From: Cryobacterium sp. Y11
GTDB taxonomy: Bacteria > Actinomycetota > Actinomycetes > Actinomycetales > Microbacteriaceae
Reading direction: 5' to 3'
Length of the DNA: 64,000 nucleotides
NCBI RefSeq assembly: GCF_002929535.1
Contig: NZ_PJJO01000060.1
Coordinates: forward strand, 1-64,000
Shown: piece by piece, positions 16,888 to 26,206 of the stretch
Numbering within the stretch: the stretch's first letter is position 1
How the letters are laid out: each line of letters begins with the position of its first letter
Position numbers and translations under genes: made by a program
Notes under the pieces: generated by a model
What the model saw: the letters and a program-made list of their open reading frames with translations, nothing else
Database searches by the model: none
What the model was told of the DNA's origin: nothing

Positions 16888-16918
16888 AAAAAAAGGCGCC
16901 GTCACAATGACAACGCCT
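16888..16918 (-). terminator. Rho-independent terminator-like hairpin
   Basis: On the minus strand a stem of about 10 bp (GGCGTTGTCA / TGACGGCGCC, one mismatch) with a TTG loop is followed by seven T. It lies downstream of the NlpC/P60 gene and upstream of the HNH gene, so it would insulate the two. Confidence 0.7.
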
Positions 16919-17044
16919 TCTCGCTCAGACAACTATGCCGAAAGCACTCGCGACCGCGCACATCCATGGTGTGGATTGTGCGTCGCTCATGCATGGCTCT
17001 CCTGTAGGACCTTTAACTACATCAGGGCACCAGGTTAACGCACA

Positions 17045-17077
17045 AATGGCGCATCAGGTGAACCTGTATGCGCCATT
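17045..17077. terminator. Palindromic hairpin just downstream of the NlpC/P60 gene
   Basis: Arms AATGGCGCAT (17045-17054) and ATGCGCCATT (17068-17077) are perfectly complementary. The interior CAGGT-GA-ACCTG extends the stem with a single bulge. It sits 38 bp past the NlpC/P60 stop. No long T-run follows, so it may act as an RNA 3'-end stabiliser or a weak terminator. Confidence 0.6.
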
Positions 17078-17114
17078 AGAGCGAGCTGTTACCTACTGTT
17101 CACCACGGGAACGA

Positions 17115-17933
17115 TTAGATGCCGATCCGCACGATGTAGTAATCGCTGGTCCAGATGGGCTGGATCCGCACGGACTGGCCGGTGTACGGCGCGTGCAGAA
17201 TGTTTCCGTTGCCCGCGTAGAAGCCGTCGTGGCCGTCCATGATCACGAGGTCGCCTGGCACGGCGTCTTCAATCGAGATCTTTGTTCCGGCAGCGCCTTG
17301 GCCGACCGAGGAGTGCGGCAGACTGATGCCGAACTGCGCGTAGACATACATGATGAAGCCGGAGCAGTCAAAACCGGCCGGGGTAGCGCCGCCATAGACG
17401 TACGGCACGCCCTGATATTGCGAGGCCACACTGAAAACTGATGCGAGATCAAAATCCGGGTAGGTCGGGTTCGCCAGGAAGTCGGCAACGCTCGGTCCGG
17501 AGTAGCTCGCGGCATACGACGTCATCTGGGCGGCAACTTCAACGCGGCGGGTTTCCGCAGCGGCAGCCGCAACGGCGGCGGCAAGTTCTTCGGGGGTGGT
17601 GGCGGTGAATCCTTCGCGAGCTACGCTCACTGTGGCGGCCTGGGGGTCAACCTCAACAGCCTGCGCCTCGGCCTTGGACAGCTCTGTGCTTTCACTGGCC
17701 GTAAACGATGCGGCATCCGATCCGGGGGCGAATGCATAGGCGGGGAGGGCCATCGTGGCGACCATGCCGGTAGCCAGGGTCATGACCACGATGTTACCGA
17801 CACGGCCACGGCGTTTCTTCGGTGCCGTGCGCGGCAGGGCCCGGTGGGAGTGTGCCGACGATTCCACTTTTTCCAGGGAATCAGATGTTCGGCTCAGCCC
17901 GCGTTTGGACCTTCTCATGCCTAATGCAGCCAA
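17115..17933 (-). CDS. NlpC/P60-family secreted cell-wall peptidase
   Basis: A 272-residue protein. The TTG at 17933 is favoured as start because GGAGG stands 7 nt upstream, whereas the ATG at 17918 has no good Shine-Dalgarno. One membrane/signal segment lies at about residues 47-66 (IVVMTLATGMVATMALPAYA) after a basic cytoplasmic part. A linker rich in Ala/Glu follows, then a C-terminal NlpC/P60 domain: VPYVYGGATPAGFDCSGFIM (catalytic Cys), GDLVIMDGHDGFYAGNGNIL (catalytic His region). These enzymes cut peptidoglycan stem peptides between D-Glu and the diamino acid. It is a single-gene unit flanked by hairpins. Confidence 0.92.
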   Translation of the reverse strand: MAALGMRRSKRGLSRTSDSLEKVESSAHSHRALPRTAPKKRRGRVGNIVVMTLATGMVATMALPAYAFAPGSDAASFTASESTELSKAEAQAVEVDPQAATVSVAREGFTATTPEELAAAVAAAAAETRRVEVAAQMTSYAASYSGPSVADFLANPTYPDFDLASVFSVASQYQGVPYVYGGATPAGFDCSGFIMYVYAQFGISLPHSSVGQGAAGTKISIEDAVPGDLVIMDGHDGFYAGNGNILHAPYTGQSVRIQPIWTSDYYIVRIGI

Positions 17934-18201
17934 AGTTTCAACCTCCGGCGCCTCGACAACACTAGGTTGTTGTCCCGTCCACTTCGCTAATCGCGGGTGT
18001 GTGCCTGATTAAGAGACGGGGCATGCAGGCGTCTTAACCAGAGTCCTTCGACCTTTTATGGTCTGTGGGACATCCCCGAGGCTACAAGAATCAAACCCAT
18101 TTGTCACCCCGAGCGAGTACTTTTCTAACGAATTGGTAACGGACGAGCGCTCGGGTCGTGACGACTGGCTCGAAGTCGCGGAAACGCGCATCCGCTTATT
18201 G

Positions 18202-18921
18202 TCAGTGAACGACCGGCGCGTAGCCGATGGGCGTTGTCACGAAAAGATGGCTCGCAACCTCATTGGGCAGCTCCAGGCCGGCTCCGAAACCTTCGACCTG
18301 CACTAGAACGTATGACCCGGCTGCCGAGAAGACTCCGGTCGCACCGGGCATCACGCCGCTCTGTTTGAGCTGCAGCAGCAGCTCAGGGTCGAACTGCACC
18401 GGCTCACCCAGACGACGGATGACTGCGGTCACCGGTGCAGGCGAGCTCGCCACCACCGACACCACGTTGGTCACCCCCGCCATGAACGCGACGGCCGGGG
18501 ATTCGCCGAACTCGTCGAGTCCCGGAATCGGGTTGCCGTATGGCGATTCGGTGGGATGCCCGAGCATTTCCAAAATTTTGCGTTCGACCTGCTCGCTCAT
18601 GACGTGTTCCCAACGGCAGGCTTCGTCGTGCACGAACTCCCACTCGAGGCCGATCACGTCGCTGAGTAGGCGCTCGGCCAGGCGGTGCTTGCGCATCACG
18701 TGTACGGCCTTGATCCGCCCGATGGGGGTCAGTTCGAGGTGCCGGTCACCGGACACGATGACGAGCCCGTCACGTTCCATGCGGGCGACGGTCTGCGAGA
18801 CCGTTGGACCGGAGTGACCGAGCCGCTCGGAGATGCGCGCCCGCAACGGCACAATCTGCTCCTCCTCGAGATCGAGGATGGTGCGGAGATACATTTCGGT
18901 GGTGTCGATCAGATCACTCAT
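18202..18921 (-). CDS. ideR: IdeR/DtxR-family iron-dependent repressor
   Basis: 239 residues from the ATG at 18921 (MSDLIDTTEMYLRTIL), with GAAGGG upstream. The domains are an N-terminal winged helix (LGHSGPTVSQTVARMERDGL), a dimerisation domain, and a C-terminal SH3-like domain. All metal ligands of DtxR are at the canonical numbers: Met10, Cys102, Glu105 and His106 for the primary site (EACRWEHVM), with His79, Glu83 and His98 for the ancillary site. Cys102 points to an iron-type (IdeR/DtxR) rather than manganese-type (MntR) protein. It is divergent from serC with 132 bp between starts. Confidence 0.93.
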   Translation of the reverse strand: MSDLIDTTEMYLRTILDLEEEQIVPLRARISERLGHSGPTVSQTVARMERDGLVIVSGDRHLELTPIGRIKAVHVMRKHRLAERLLSDVIGLEWEFVHDEACRWEHVMSEQVERKILEMLGHPTESPYGNPIPGLDEFGESPAVAFMAGVTNVVSVVASSPAPVTAVIRRLGEPVQFDPELLLQLKQSGVMPGATGVFSAAGSYVLVQVEGFGAGLELPNEVASHLFVTTPIGYAPVVH

Positions 18922-19044
18922 CCGCAGCCCTTCGTTCGGCTCGTGCGCGCAGCTTTCATGGGTACCTGAAAGTTGCCTCGTTGGCGGCCTCGGCAGTGGC
19001 CCGCACAGCGTTACAAGCCTACCCGCCGCATGGCAGGCAACTAG

Positions 19045-20172
<1,128 letters not shown>

Positions 20173-20211
20173 CTCGTTCGCGTCAAAAACGGCAACGGGA
20201 AGGATCGGGCC

Positions 20212-20472
20212 ATGCGTCTCTGGTTGAAAGACAGCGAGCGCCGGCCCGATCCGCTGCCGGCCCGAACGGATGCCCGCACGGCCCTGCTCGTTGGCACCCT
20301 GCTCTGGCTGATCGCGCTCGCCGTCGCACTCTACATTGAGGTAACGGCACCGGGCGCGGCCGACTCAGGGGCGGCGGGCGCGCCGGGAGCGGGTTGGTGG
20401 CTGTGGTGCGCTGTAATCGGCGTCGGCCTCGGCCTCATCGGCCTCGCCTGGGTTCAACTCCGCCGCCGCTAG
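20212..20472 (+). CDS. DUF2530 small membrane protein
   Basis: 86 residues with two predicted membrane helices (ALLVGTLLWLIALAVALYIE and WWLWCAVIGVGLGLIGLAWV) and a short basic C-terminus; matches the DUF2530 pattern of actinobacteria. Function is unknown. The Shine-Dalgarno GGAAGGA precedes the ATG. Its last 108 bp overlap the 3' end of the DUF3027 gene on the other strand. Confidence 0.8.
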   Translation: MRLWLKDSERRPDPLPARTDARTALLVGTLLWLIALAVALYIEVTAPGAADSGAAGAPGAGWWLWCAVIGVGLGLIGLAWVQLRRR

Positions 20473-21045
20473 CGCCTCATCAAAGTCGATGCCGTCCAGG
20501 GCATCGAGCGAGTCATCGACGTCGTCATCGGCATCGTCATCCGAAGTCTCGTCGGCGTCATCCTCCGAGTCATCGTCATCCGAGTCGTCGTCCTCCGCGT
20601 CATCATCATCGTCATCGTCGGACTCCTCGTCGGCCGATGCATCGGCATCCGCTGCCACGTCCTCGTCGGTCAGACGATCCGACCAGGGCACCCACTCGGG
20701 TGCGAGCAGGGAGTCATCGCCGGGGGTGAGCTCGGTTTCGAGCACGGTCGGCTCGGTTTCCCGGTCAACCCGCGCGAGACTGACCGTCCAACGCCAGCCC
20801 GGATACCCGGTCATCAGGCAGTCGAACAACAGAGACACCACGAGTTCGCCTTCATCGATGTGTCCGATGACGTCCCCGATGGTATCCGCGGTGGTGATTT
20901 CGAGGAGCGCAGCGCGTGCCAGATCAACGGCCGCGAGCAGGGTAGCGTCGGTCTGCTGCTGCTGCTGGTCGGTCGCCGCAAGATCAGTCACCGGAAGATC
21001 GGTCGCTTCAGCGTAGGTCGGCTCAGCGTCGGTAGGCTCAGGCAT
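20365..21045 (-). CDS. DUF3027 protein with long acidic tail
   Basis: About 226 residues from the ATG at 21045 (MPEPTDAEPTYAEAT), which overlaps the stop of the cold-shock gene by 8 bp. The conserved part (LLAAVDLARAALLEI, VVSLLFDCLMTGYPGWRW, LLAPEWVPWSDRL) is the DUF3027 region. The C-terminal ~90 residues are almost pure Asp/Glu/Ser with a final basic PTRSRRARRP. Such acidic tails suggest binding to a basic partner, but the function is unknown. The overlap with the DUF2530 gene is antisense and convergent. Confidence 0.8.
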   Translation of the reverse strand: MPEPTDAEPTYAEATDLPVTDLAATDQQQQQTDATLLAAVDLARAALLEITTADTIGDVIGHIDEGELVVSLLFDCLMTGYPGWRWTVSLARVDRETEPTVLETELTPGDDSLLAPEWVPWSDRLTDEDVAADADASADEESDDDDDDDAEDDDSDDDDSEDDADETSDDDADDDVDDSLDALDGIDFDEALAAAELNPGEADEAEADADYSAPQPPTRSRRARRP

Positions 21046-21418
21046 CCAGCTCCTCGGCAACCTTGCGCAGCATGGCCGCGATCTTCTTGCTGTGGCTCGA
21101 TTCGGGATACCGACCGCGTTTGAGGTTCGTGCCAATGCCGTCGAGCAACTTCACCAGGTCTTCGACGATGATCGCCATGTCGTCGGCCGGCTTGCGGTTG
21201 AACTTGGCCAGGCTCGGCGGCGCTTCGATCACGCGCACCGAGAGCGCCTGGGCGCCGCGCTTGCCGTCGGCGATACCGAATTCCAGTTTCGCGCCGGCCT
21301 TGACCGTAACGCCGGATGGCAGGGCGGAAGCGTGAAGAAAGACCTCGTGACCGTCATCGGACGTGATGAAGCCAAAGCCTTTTTCCTCGTCGTAAAACTT
21401 GACCTTGCCGGTGGGCAT
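21038..21418 (-). CDS. Cold-shock-domain protein with C-terminal extension
   Basis: 126 residues from the ATG at 21418 (MPTGKVKFYDEEKGFGFI), preceded by GAGG; upstream in-frame codons are not family-like. The cold-shock domain (1-65) has RNP1 KGFGFIT and RNP2 EVFLHASAL. The second half (DDMAIIVEDLVKLLDGIG, KKIAAMLRKVAEELDA) is a helical extension typical of the longer actinobacterial class. Nucleic-acid binding is expected. It is translationally linked to DUF3027. Confidence 0.88.
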   Translation of the reverse strand: MPTGKVKFYDEEKGFGFITSDDGHEVFLHASALPSGVTVKAGAKLEFGIADGKRGAQALSVRVIEAPPSLAKFNRKPADDMAIIVEDLVKLLDGIGTNLKRGRYPESSHSKKIAAMLRKVAEELDA

Positions 21419-21511
21419 CTGAACCTCACTGAGTTTTGGGCGCACACAAGTGCGCAGGGTGTGATCCCAGCATATTCGGTTGCAGCCACCGCGTGCCCGT
21501 ATCCTTAGCCT

Positions 21512-21802
21512 GTGACCAATCAAACTCCACAACCTGTTAGCCGGTTAGCTGCTAGTCGGCTGGAACGTGTTCTCGCTTACATGGTTGCGAGCGTGGTCGG
21601 CCTCTCGATCCTCTCGTTCATCGCGGTGATCGCAGCCACGGCGATGGGCGTTGGCGACAACGACGGATTCAGCCGCGGCATCTGGCCGCCGATCTTCATC
21701 CTGCCGCTGTACGGCCTGCCGGTCGGGTTTGCGCTCATCATCGCCCTCATGGTCACGGTGGGAGTTCGCCGCAGTCGCCAAGCCAGACGAGACCGCGAGT
21801 AA
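21512..21802 (+). CDS. Small two-helix membrane protein, unknown function
   Basis: 96 residues from GTG 21512. Two hydrophobic segments (YMVASVVGLSILSFIAVIAA and PPIFILPLYGLPVGFALIIA) and a basic C-terminus (RRSRQARRDRE). Its TAA stop overlaps the ATG of the next gene by 1 nt (TAATG), so the two are co-translated. No family beyond actinobacterial hypothetical membrane protein is recognised. Confidence 0.75.
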   Translation: MTNQTPQPVSRLAASRLERVLAYMVASVVGLSILSFIAVIAATAMGVGDNDGFSRGIWPPIFILPLYGLPVGFALIIALMVTVGVRRSRQARRDRE

Positions 21803-23682
21803 TGCTGGGTCTCGCGTCACGACTCCGCGCCCTGTCCGACGCCGATCTGCGGCACGTCATCGGGGTACGCGGCGTCAGCGCGAGCGGCATCCGCGACTTC
21901 TTTGATCTGGCCGAGGCGCTACTGACCCCGAGCAATATTCAGATCGCTCTGAGCCACCTCGACCGTTCTACCCTCGCCGTACTGGCAGTGGCCGGCGAAC
22001 TGACCGGCACCGATTCCATCCCCACCCTTGACGCCGTTGCCGCCCGGCTTTCCGTCCTCGGTTCAACTCAGGTCGTGGCCGCAGACGTCGCCACCCGGGC
22101 TCACGCACTCGACGCCCTTCTCCTCGCCGTCGTCATAGACGGATGCTGCGTTCCCTACGACGCCGTGTCCGCCCACCTCAGGACATGGCCGACACAGGAC
22201 CTGCCGGGAGCAGTCGACCTGGCCGCAACCATCTCACCGGCAGCCCTGACCACCGTCGCCGATGCGGAGATTCCCTTCATCGACCAACTCGCAGCTGAGC
22301 GCGCGTTTTCGGTCGTCTCGTCCATCGCGGAACTGGTCAACGAACTCAGCCGCGAGCCGGCCCGCGAGCTCAGCCGCGGCGGACTCGGTCTGCCGGACAC
22401 GAAACGCCTGGCCGCCATCATGACGGTTGAGCTTGAGCTCGTCGCCTCCATCATGTCCGTGGCCAAACAGGCCGACCTCGTCGCCCGTGACGGAGGCCAC
22501 TGGATGGAAACCGAGGCCGGTGAAGCCTGGCTGCTCGAGGGCACCACCACCCGGTGGGCCGCCCTGGCCGCAGCGTGGCAGGCCGCCCTGCCACCCATTG
22601 TGGCCGATATGTTGCCGCAGCAATCCGGTGGGTCGTGGGGAGATGGCCTGTCCGGCTTCATCGCCTGGCACTACCCGGCTGGCGGCGAATGGATGCAGGA
22701 CCAGCTGACCAACTTCGCGCGCGACGCCGAGCTGCTGGGCATCACCGCCCGCAACACCACCAGTAGTGCCGGTGCGCGCGTGCTGCGCGGCGACCTCGAG
22801 GCCGCCGCGGACACCATGGGCACCATGCTCCCGGCCGAGGTGGGCGCGGTCTATCTCCAACACGATCTCTCCATGGTGTCCCCCGGCCCGCTCGCGCCGT
22901 CGATCGACGCCCGCCTGCGCGGGATGGCCGACGTGGAGAGCCGGGAACTGGCGTCGAGTTATCGCATCACGGCGGCATCCGTTAACCGTGCCCTAGCTGC
23001 CGGCGAAAACGCTGCCTCCCTGCTCGCTTTTCTCGCCTCGATCTCGCTGACCGGCATTCCGCAGCCGGTCGATTATCTGATCAATGAATCGGCCTCCCGC
23101 TACGGTCGGGTGCGGGTCGGCAGTCTCGCCGGGGGCCCCCGCCCGGTCGGCGAGGGCTCCGAATTTCAGAGCTACGTGTCGTCCGCCGATGCCGCGTTGC
23201 TCGGCACGATCGCCGTCGATCAGACGCTCGCCGCGCTCGCACTCGTGCGCGCAGACACCGGAGATCACCTACTCAGCCGATTCGGCGGTGACGCCGTGTT
23301 TTGGGCGCTCAGCGACGCGCGCTATCCCGTCGCCGCTGAAAACGAAATCGGCGAGATCGTCCACCTGCGTCGGCACCAGATCGCTAGCCACACGGTGGTT
23401 GTGCCGGCTGACCCGGCCGGCGCGCTCGTCGACAAGCTCCGGGCCGGCGCCGACAGCGGCGTTTCCGTAGCGGATGCCTGGCTCGCCCGCCAGCTCGACA
23501 CCGCGATCAAGGCCAAACAGGCGATCTTGGTGAGCATCGCAATGCCCGGCGGTTCCGTCGTGGATTATCTACTTGAACCGGCCAGCGTCAGTAACGGCCG
23601 GTTCCGCGCCCGCGACCGCCGGGCCGACATTGAACGCACGCTGCCCCTGAAAAGCATCCGCAGCATCACCCCGGTCCCCTGA
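21802..23682 (+). CDS. Helicase-associated (XPB/Ssl2-like) domain protein
   Basis: 626 residues. It resembles the actinobacterial protein encoded beside the bacterial XPB helicase, annotated as helicase-associated or Helicase_C_3 domain: LSDADLRHVIGVRGV at the N-terminus, then a winged-helix-rich body, and IADLxDRRADIERTLPLKSIRSI-like sequence at the end. There is no P-loop, so it is not itself a helicase. A role as partner of the XPB-type helicase 112 bp downstream is inferred from constant neighbourhood. Confidence 0.75.
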   Translation: MLGLASRLRALSDADLRHVIGVRGVSASGIRDFFDLAEALLTPSNIQIALSHLDRSTLAVLAVAGELTGTDSIPTLDAVAARLSVLGSTQVVAADVATRAHALDALLLAVVIDGCCVPYDAVSAHLRTWPTQDLPGAVDLAATISPAALTTVADAEIPFIDQLAAERAFSVVSSIAELVNELSREPARELSRGGLGLPDTKRLAAIMTVELELVASIMSVAKQADLVARDGGHWMETEAGEAWLLEGTTTRWAALAAAWQAALPPIVADMLPQQSGGSWGDGLSGFIAWHYPAGGEWMQDQLTNFARDAELLGITARNTTSSAGARVLRGDLEAAADTMGTMLPAEVGAVYLQHDLSMVSPGPLAPSIDARLRGMADVESRELASSYRITAASVNRALAAGENAASLLAFLASISLTGIPQPVDYLINESASRYGRVRVGSLAGGPRPVGEGSEFQSYVSSADAALLGTIAVDQTLAALALVRADTGDHLLSRFGGDAVFWALSDARYPVAAENEIGEIVHLRRHQIASHTVVVPADPAGALVDKLRAGADSGVSVADAWLARQLDTAIKAKQAILVSIAMPGGSVVDYLLEPASVSNGRFRARDRRADIERTLPLKSIRSITPVP

Positions 23683-23702
23683 CCCGCCCAGTTCCTCTCC
23701 TA

Positions 23703-23744
23703 GGTCAAGGAGCGACGAAGGAACGATCGAGACCGCGCGAGCGG
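23703..23744. repeat. REP-like intergenic repeat, family A copy 1
   Basis: Contains GGAGCGACGAAGGAACGATC followed by GAGACC, a variant of one arm of the palindrome seen in full at 35696-35770. It lies between the helicase-associated gene and the XPB gene. Confidence 0.65.
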
Positions 23745-23793
23745 ATCCCGAGGCGTGGTTGGCCTGGTCGCGACGGGCGTAGCATTAGGGGCT

Positions 23794-25437
23794 ATGTCTG
23801 ATGGTCCCCTGATTGTCCAAAGTGACCGAACCGTGTTGCTCGAAGTTGCGCATCCTCTCGCTGAGGATGCCCGCCACGACCTCGCTGTCTTCGCGGAACT
23901 CGAACGAGCCCCCGAGCACATTCACACCTACCGCATCACGCGGCTCGGTTTGTGGAATGCCCGCGCCGCCGGCCACGACGCCTCCGACATGCTCACCACG
24001 CTCGAGAAATATTCTAAATTCGCCATACCCCAGACCGTCAGCGTTGACATCACCGAAACGGTCGGCCGCTACGGACGCCTCATCATCGAGCGCGACTCCG
24101 ACGGCCAATTGGTGCTGCATAGCAGCGACCAGGCTGTGCTCACCGAGATCGCCGGAGCCAAGCGCATCGCGCCACTCTTGGTGGGGCATCCGTCGCCGGA
24201 GTCTTATTTGGTCGCGCCTTGGGCTCGTGGGCAGCTCAAGCAGGAGCTCGTCAAGCTCGGCTGGCCCGCCGAGGACCTCGCCGGGTACACGCCGGGAACC
24301 CCGCACGACATCGCCCTGAGGGAAGACGGCTGGGCGCTCCGCGACTACCAAAACAAGGCCGTCGCGAGCTTCTTCGATGGTGGCAGCGGCGTCGTCGTAC
24401 TGCCCTGTGGCGCCGGAAAAACCCTTGTCGGCGCCGGTGCAATGGCCACGGCGAAGACCAACACGCTCATCCTCGTCACCAACACGGTGTCGGCCAGGCA
24501 GTGGCGCGACGAGCTGCTCAAGCGCACCACGCTCACGCCCGACGAGATCGGCGAGTACTCCGGGCAGGTGAAGGAGGTCAAGCCGGTCACGATCGCGACG
24601 TATCAAATTCTCACCGCGAAGCGCAAGGGCGAGTACGCCCACCTCGAGCTGCTCGACGCCATGGACTGGGGCCTCGTGATCTACGACGAGGTGCACCTGC
24701 TTCCCGCGCCCGTGTTCAAGCTCACCGCTGAACTGCAAGCTCGCCGCCGCCTTGGCCTCACCGCTACTCTGGTGCGCGAGGATGGCCGCGAGGGCGACGT
24801 GTTCAGCCTCATCGGTCCGAAGCGTTTCGACGCCCCCTGGAAGGAGATCGAAGCCCAGGGCTTCATCTCACCCGCCAACTGCTACGAGGTGCGCATCGAC
24901 CTGCCGCAGTCGGAACGGCTCAGCTACGCCGCCGCGGCCGATGACGAACGCTACCGCATGGCTTCGACCGCACCGGCCAAACTCGGCGTGGTGCAGGCGC
25001 TGATTAAGAAGCACGAAGGTGAACGCATTCTGGTTATCGGTCAGTATCTCGACCAGATCGACGAACTCGCCAACGTGTTGAACGCACCGCAGCTCACCGG
25101 TGCCACGCCGATCGACGAACGTGAGCGGCTATATCAGGCGTTCCGGGTAGGTGAGGTGAAGGTGCTCGTGGTCTCCAAGGTGGCCAACTTCTCGGTCGAT
25201 CTGCCCGAGGCGACCGTGGCCATCCAGGTGTCTGGCTCGTTCGGCTCCCGCCAGGAGGAGGCCCAGCGCCTCGGCCGGCTGCTGCGCCCGAAGGAATCTG
25301 GCCTGTCGGCAAACTTCTACACGCTCGTCGCCCGCGACACCGTCGACCAGGACTTTGCGCAGAACCGCCAGCGCTTTCTGGCCGAGCAGGGCTACAGCTA
25401 CACGATTCTCGACGCCCAAAGCCTCGAAGCCGCCTAA
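23794..25437 (+). CDS. Bacterial XPB-type DNA helicase
   Basis: 547 residues from the ATG at 23794 (MSDGPLIVQSDRTVLLEV); an upstream in-frame start at 23755 lies in repeat DNA. Superfamily II motifs are PCGAGKT (Walker A), YDEVHLLPAP (DEVH box), LGLTATLVREDG (motif III, with the RED motif of XPB) and the C-terminal QEEAQRLGRLLRPKE (motif VI). XPB homologues unwind DNA 3'-5' and act in repair. It pairs with the helicase-associated protein upstream. Confidence 0.93.
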   Translation: MSDGPLIVQSDRTVLLEVAHPLAEDARHDLAVFAELERAPEHIHTYRITRLGLWNARAAGHDASDMLTTLEKYSKFAIPQTVSVDITETVGRYGRLIIERDSDGQLVLHSSDQAVLTEIAGAKRIAPLLVGHPSPESYLVAPWARGQLKQELVKLGWPAEDLAGYTPGTPHDIALREDGWALRDYQNKAVASFFDGGSGVVVLPCGAGKTLVGAGAMATAKTNTLILVTNTVSARQWRDELLKRTTLTPDEIGEYSGQVKEVKPVTIATYQILTAKRKGEYAHLELLDAMDWGLVIYDEVHLLPAPVFKLTAELQARRRLGLTATLVREDGREGDVFSLIGPKRFDAPWKEIEAQGFISPANCYEVRIDLPQSERLSYAAAADDERYRMASTAPAKLGVVQALIKKHEGERILVIGQYLDQIDELANVLNAPQLTGATPIDERERLYQAFRVGEVKVLVVSKVANFSVDLPEATVAIQVSGSFGSRQEEAQRLGRLLRPKESGLSANFYTLVARDTVDQDFAQNRQRFLAEQGYSYTILDAQSLEAA

Positions 25438-25448
25438 CCGCCTTCCTC

Positions 25449-25480
25449 GGTCTCGATCGCTTCTTCGTCGCGCCTCGACT
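25449..25480. repeat. REP-like intergenic repeat, family A copy 2
   Basis: GGTCTCGATCGCTTCTTCGT then CGCGCCTCGACT, the inverted-arm version of family A. It sits between the convergent XPB and RibD-like genes. Confidence 0.65.
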
Positions 25481-25486
25481 AGCGGA

Positions 25487-26206
25487 TCAGCGGGACCGGG
25501 CGTAGCGTAGAAAGAGCATGTCTCCGGCGCGCAAAACGTGGAGAAGCTCCATGGCGCGGGTCGCCGTCGTGGCGCCGACGCTGATGCGCCGGCCGAGTCC
25601 GCCCTCGAGCACCGGGGCGAGGCTCAAACACAGCTCGTCGGCGCAGTCGGTCTCGATGAGCGAGCCGAACAGGTGCGGCCCGCCCTCGCAGAGAATCTGG
25701 GGCAATCCGCGCCGGGCGAGCGCCGCGACCATCAGCCGCGGGTCGATGGCCTCCTCGCCGCAAACCAGCACGTCAGCGACCTGGTCGAGCGCCGCTCGCC
25801 GATCGGCCGGCGCGGCAGCATGGGTCACCACGATCGGTCGGGTGGCAGCGGCGGTAAAAACCGGATGCCCCGGGTCGAGATCAAGCCGTCCAGACACGAT
25901 CGCCAGCGGAGGCTGGGCGGCGAGGCCAGCGTGCACGCGCCAGGCGGCGTCATCCGCTGAAAATCGGATTCCACCGTAACCCTCGGCCCGAACGGTGCCA
26001 GCGCCGACGAGGATCACGTCGGTCAACAGCCGCAGGGTATCGAAGACCGTCTTATCGTCGGTATTACCCAGCCCGCCGCTGAGTCCGTCGTGCGTCGCCG
26101 CCCCGTCGAGGCTCGCGATGAAGTTCATCCGCACTCGCGGATGGGACCGATCGGCCACGCGGTAGCGTTCGATCAGTTCGGCCCGTGGCGGCAATTCGGC
26201 GCGCAT
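25487..26206 (-). CDS. RibD C-terminal-domain (pyrimidine/dihydrofolate reductase-like) protein
   Basis: 239 residues of the RibD_C/DHFR-like fold: VRMNFIASLDGAA, TLRLLTDVILVGAGTVRAEG and LPQILCEGGPHLFGSL are the standard NADPH-binding segments. Proteins of this type reduce the ribosyl side chain of a pyrimidine in riboflavin synthesis or act on related pterin/pyrimidine substrates. It has no deaminase domain, so it is not full RibD. It follows folP with a 1-nt stop-start overlap (TGATG). A role in folate metabolism is possible but unproven. Confidence 0.85.
   Translation of the reverse strand: MRAELPPRAELIERYRVADRSHPRVRMNFIASLDGAATHDGLSGGLGNTDDKTVFDTLRLLTDVILVGAGTVRAEGYGGIRFSADDAAWRVHAGLAAQPPLAIVSGRLDLDPGHPVFTAAATRPIVVTHAAAPADRRAALDQVADVLVCGEEAIDPRLMVAALARRGLPQILCEGGPHLFGSLIETDCADELCLSLAPVLEGGLGRRISVGATTATRAMELLHVLRAGDMLFLRYARSR

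Noticed and set aside
17934..18201. c-di-AMP (ydaO-type) riboswitch upstream of the NlpC/P60 gene
   Set aside because: Such switches often precede cell-wall hydrolase genes in actinobacteria, and CGGGGTGAC and GGGGATGTCC words are present. The conserved second half (CCGAATCC, GTCAGCTAACC) could not be found, so the call is not supported.
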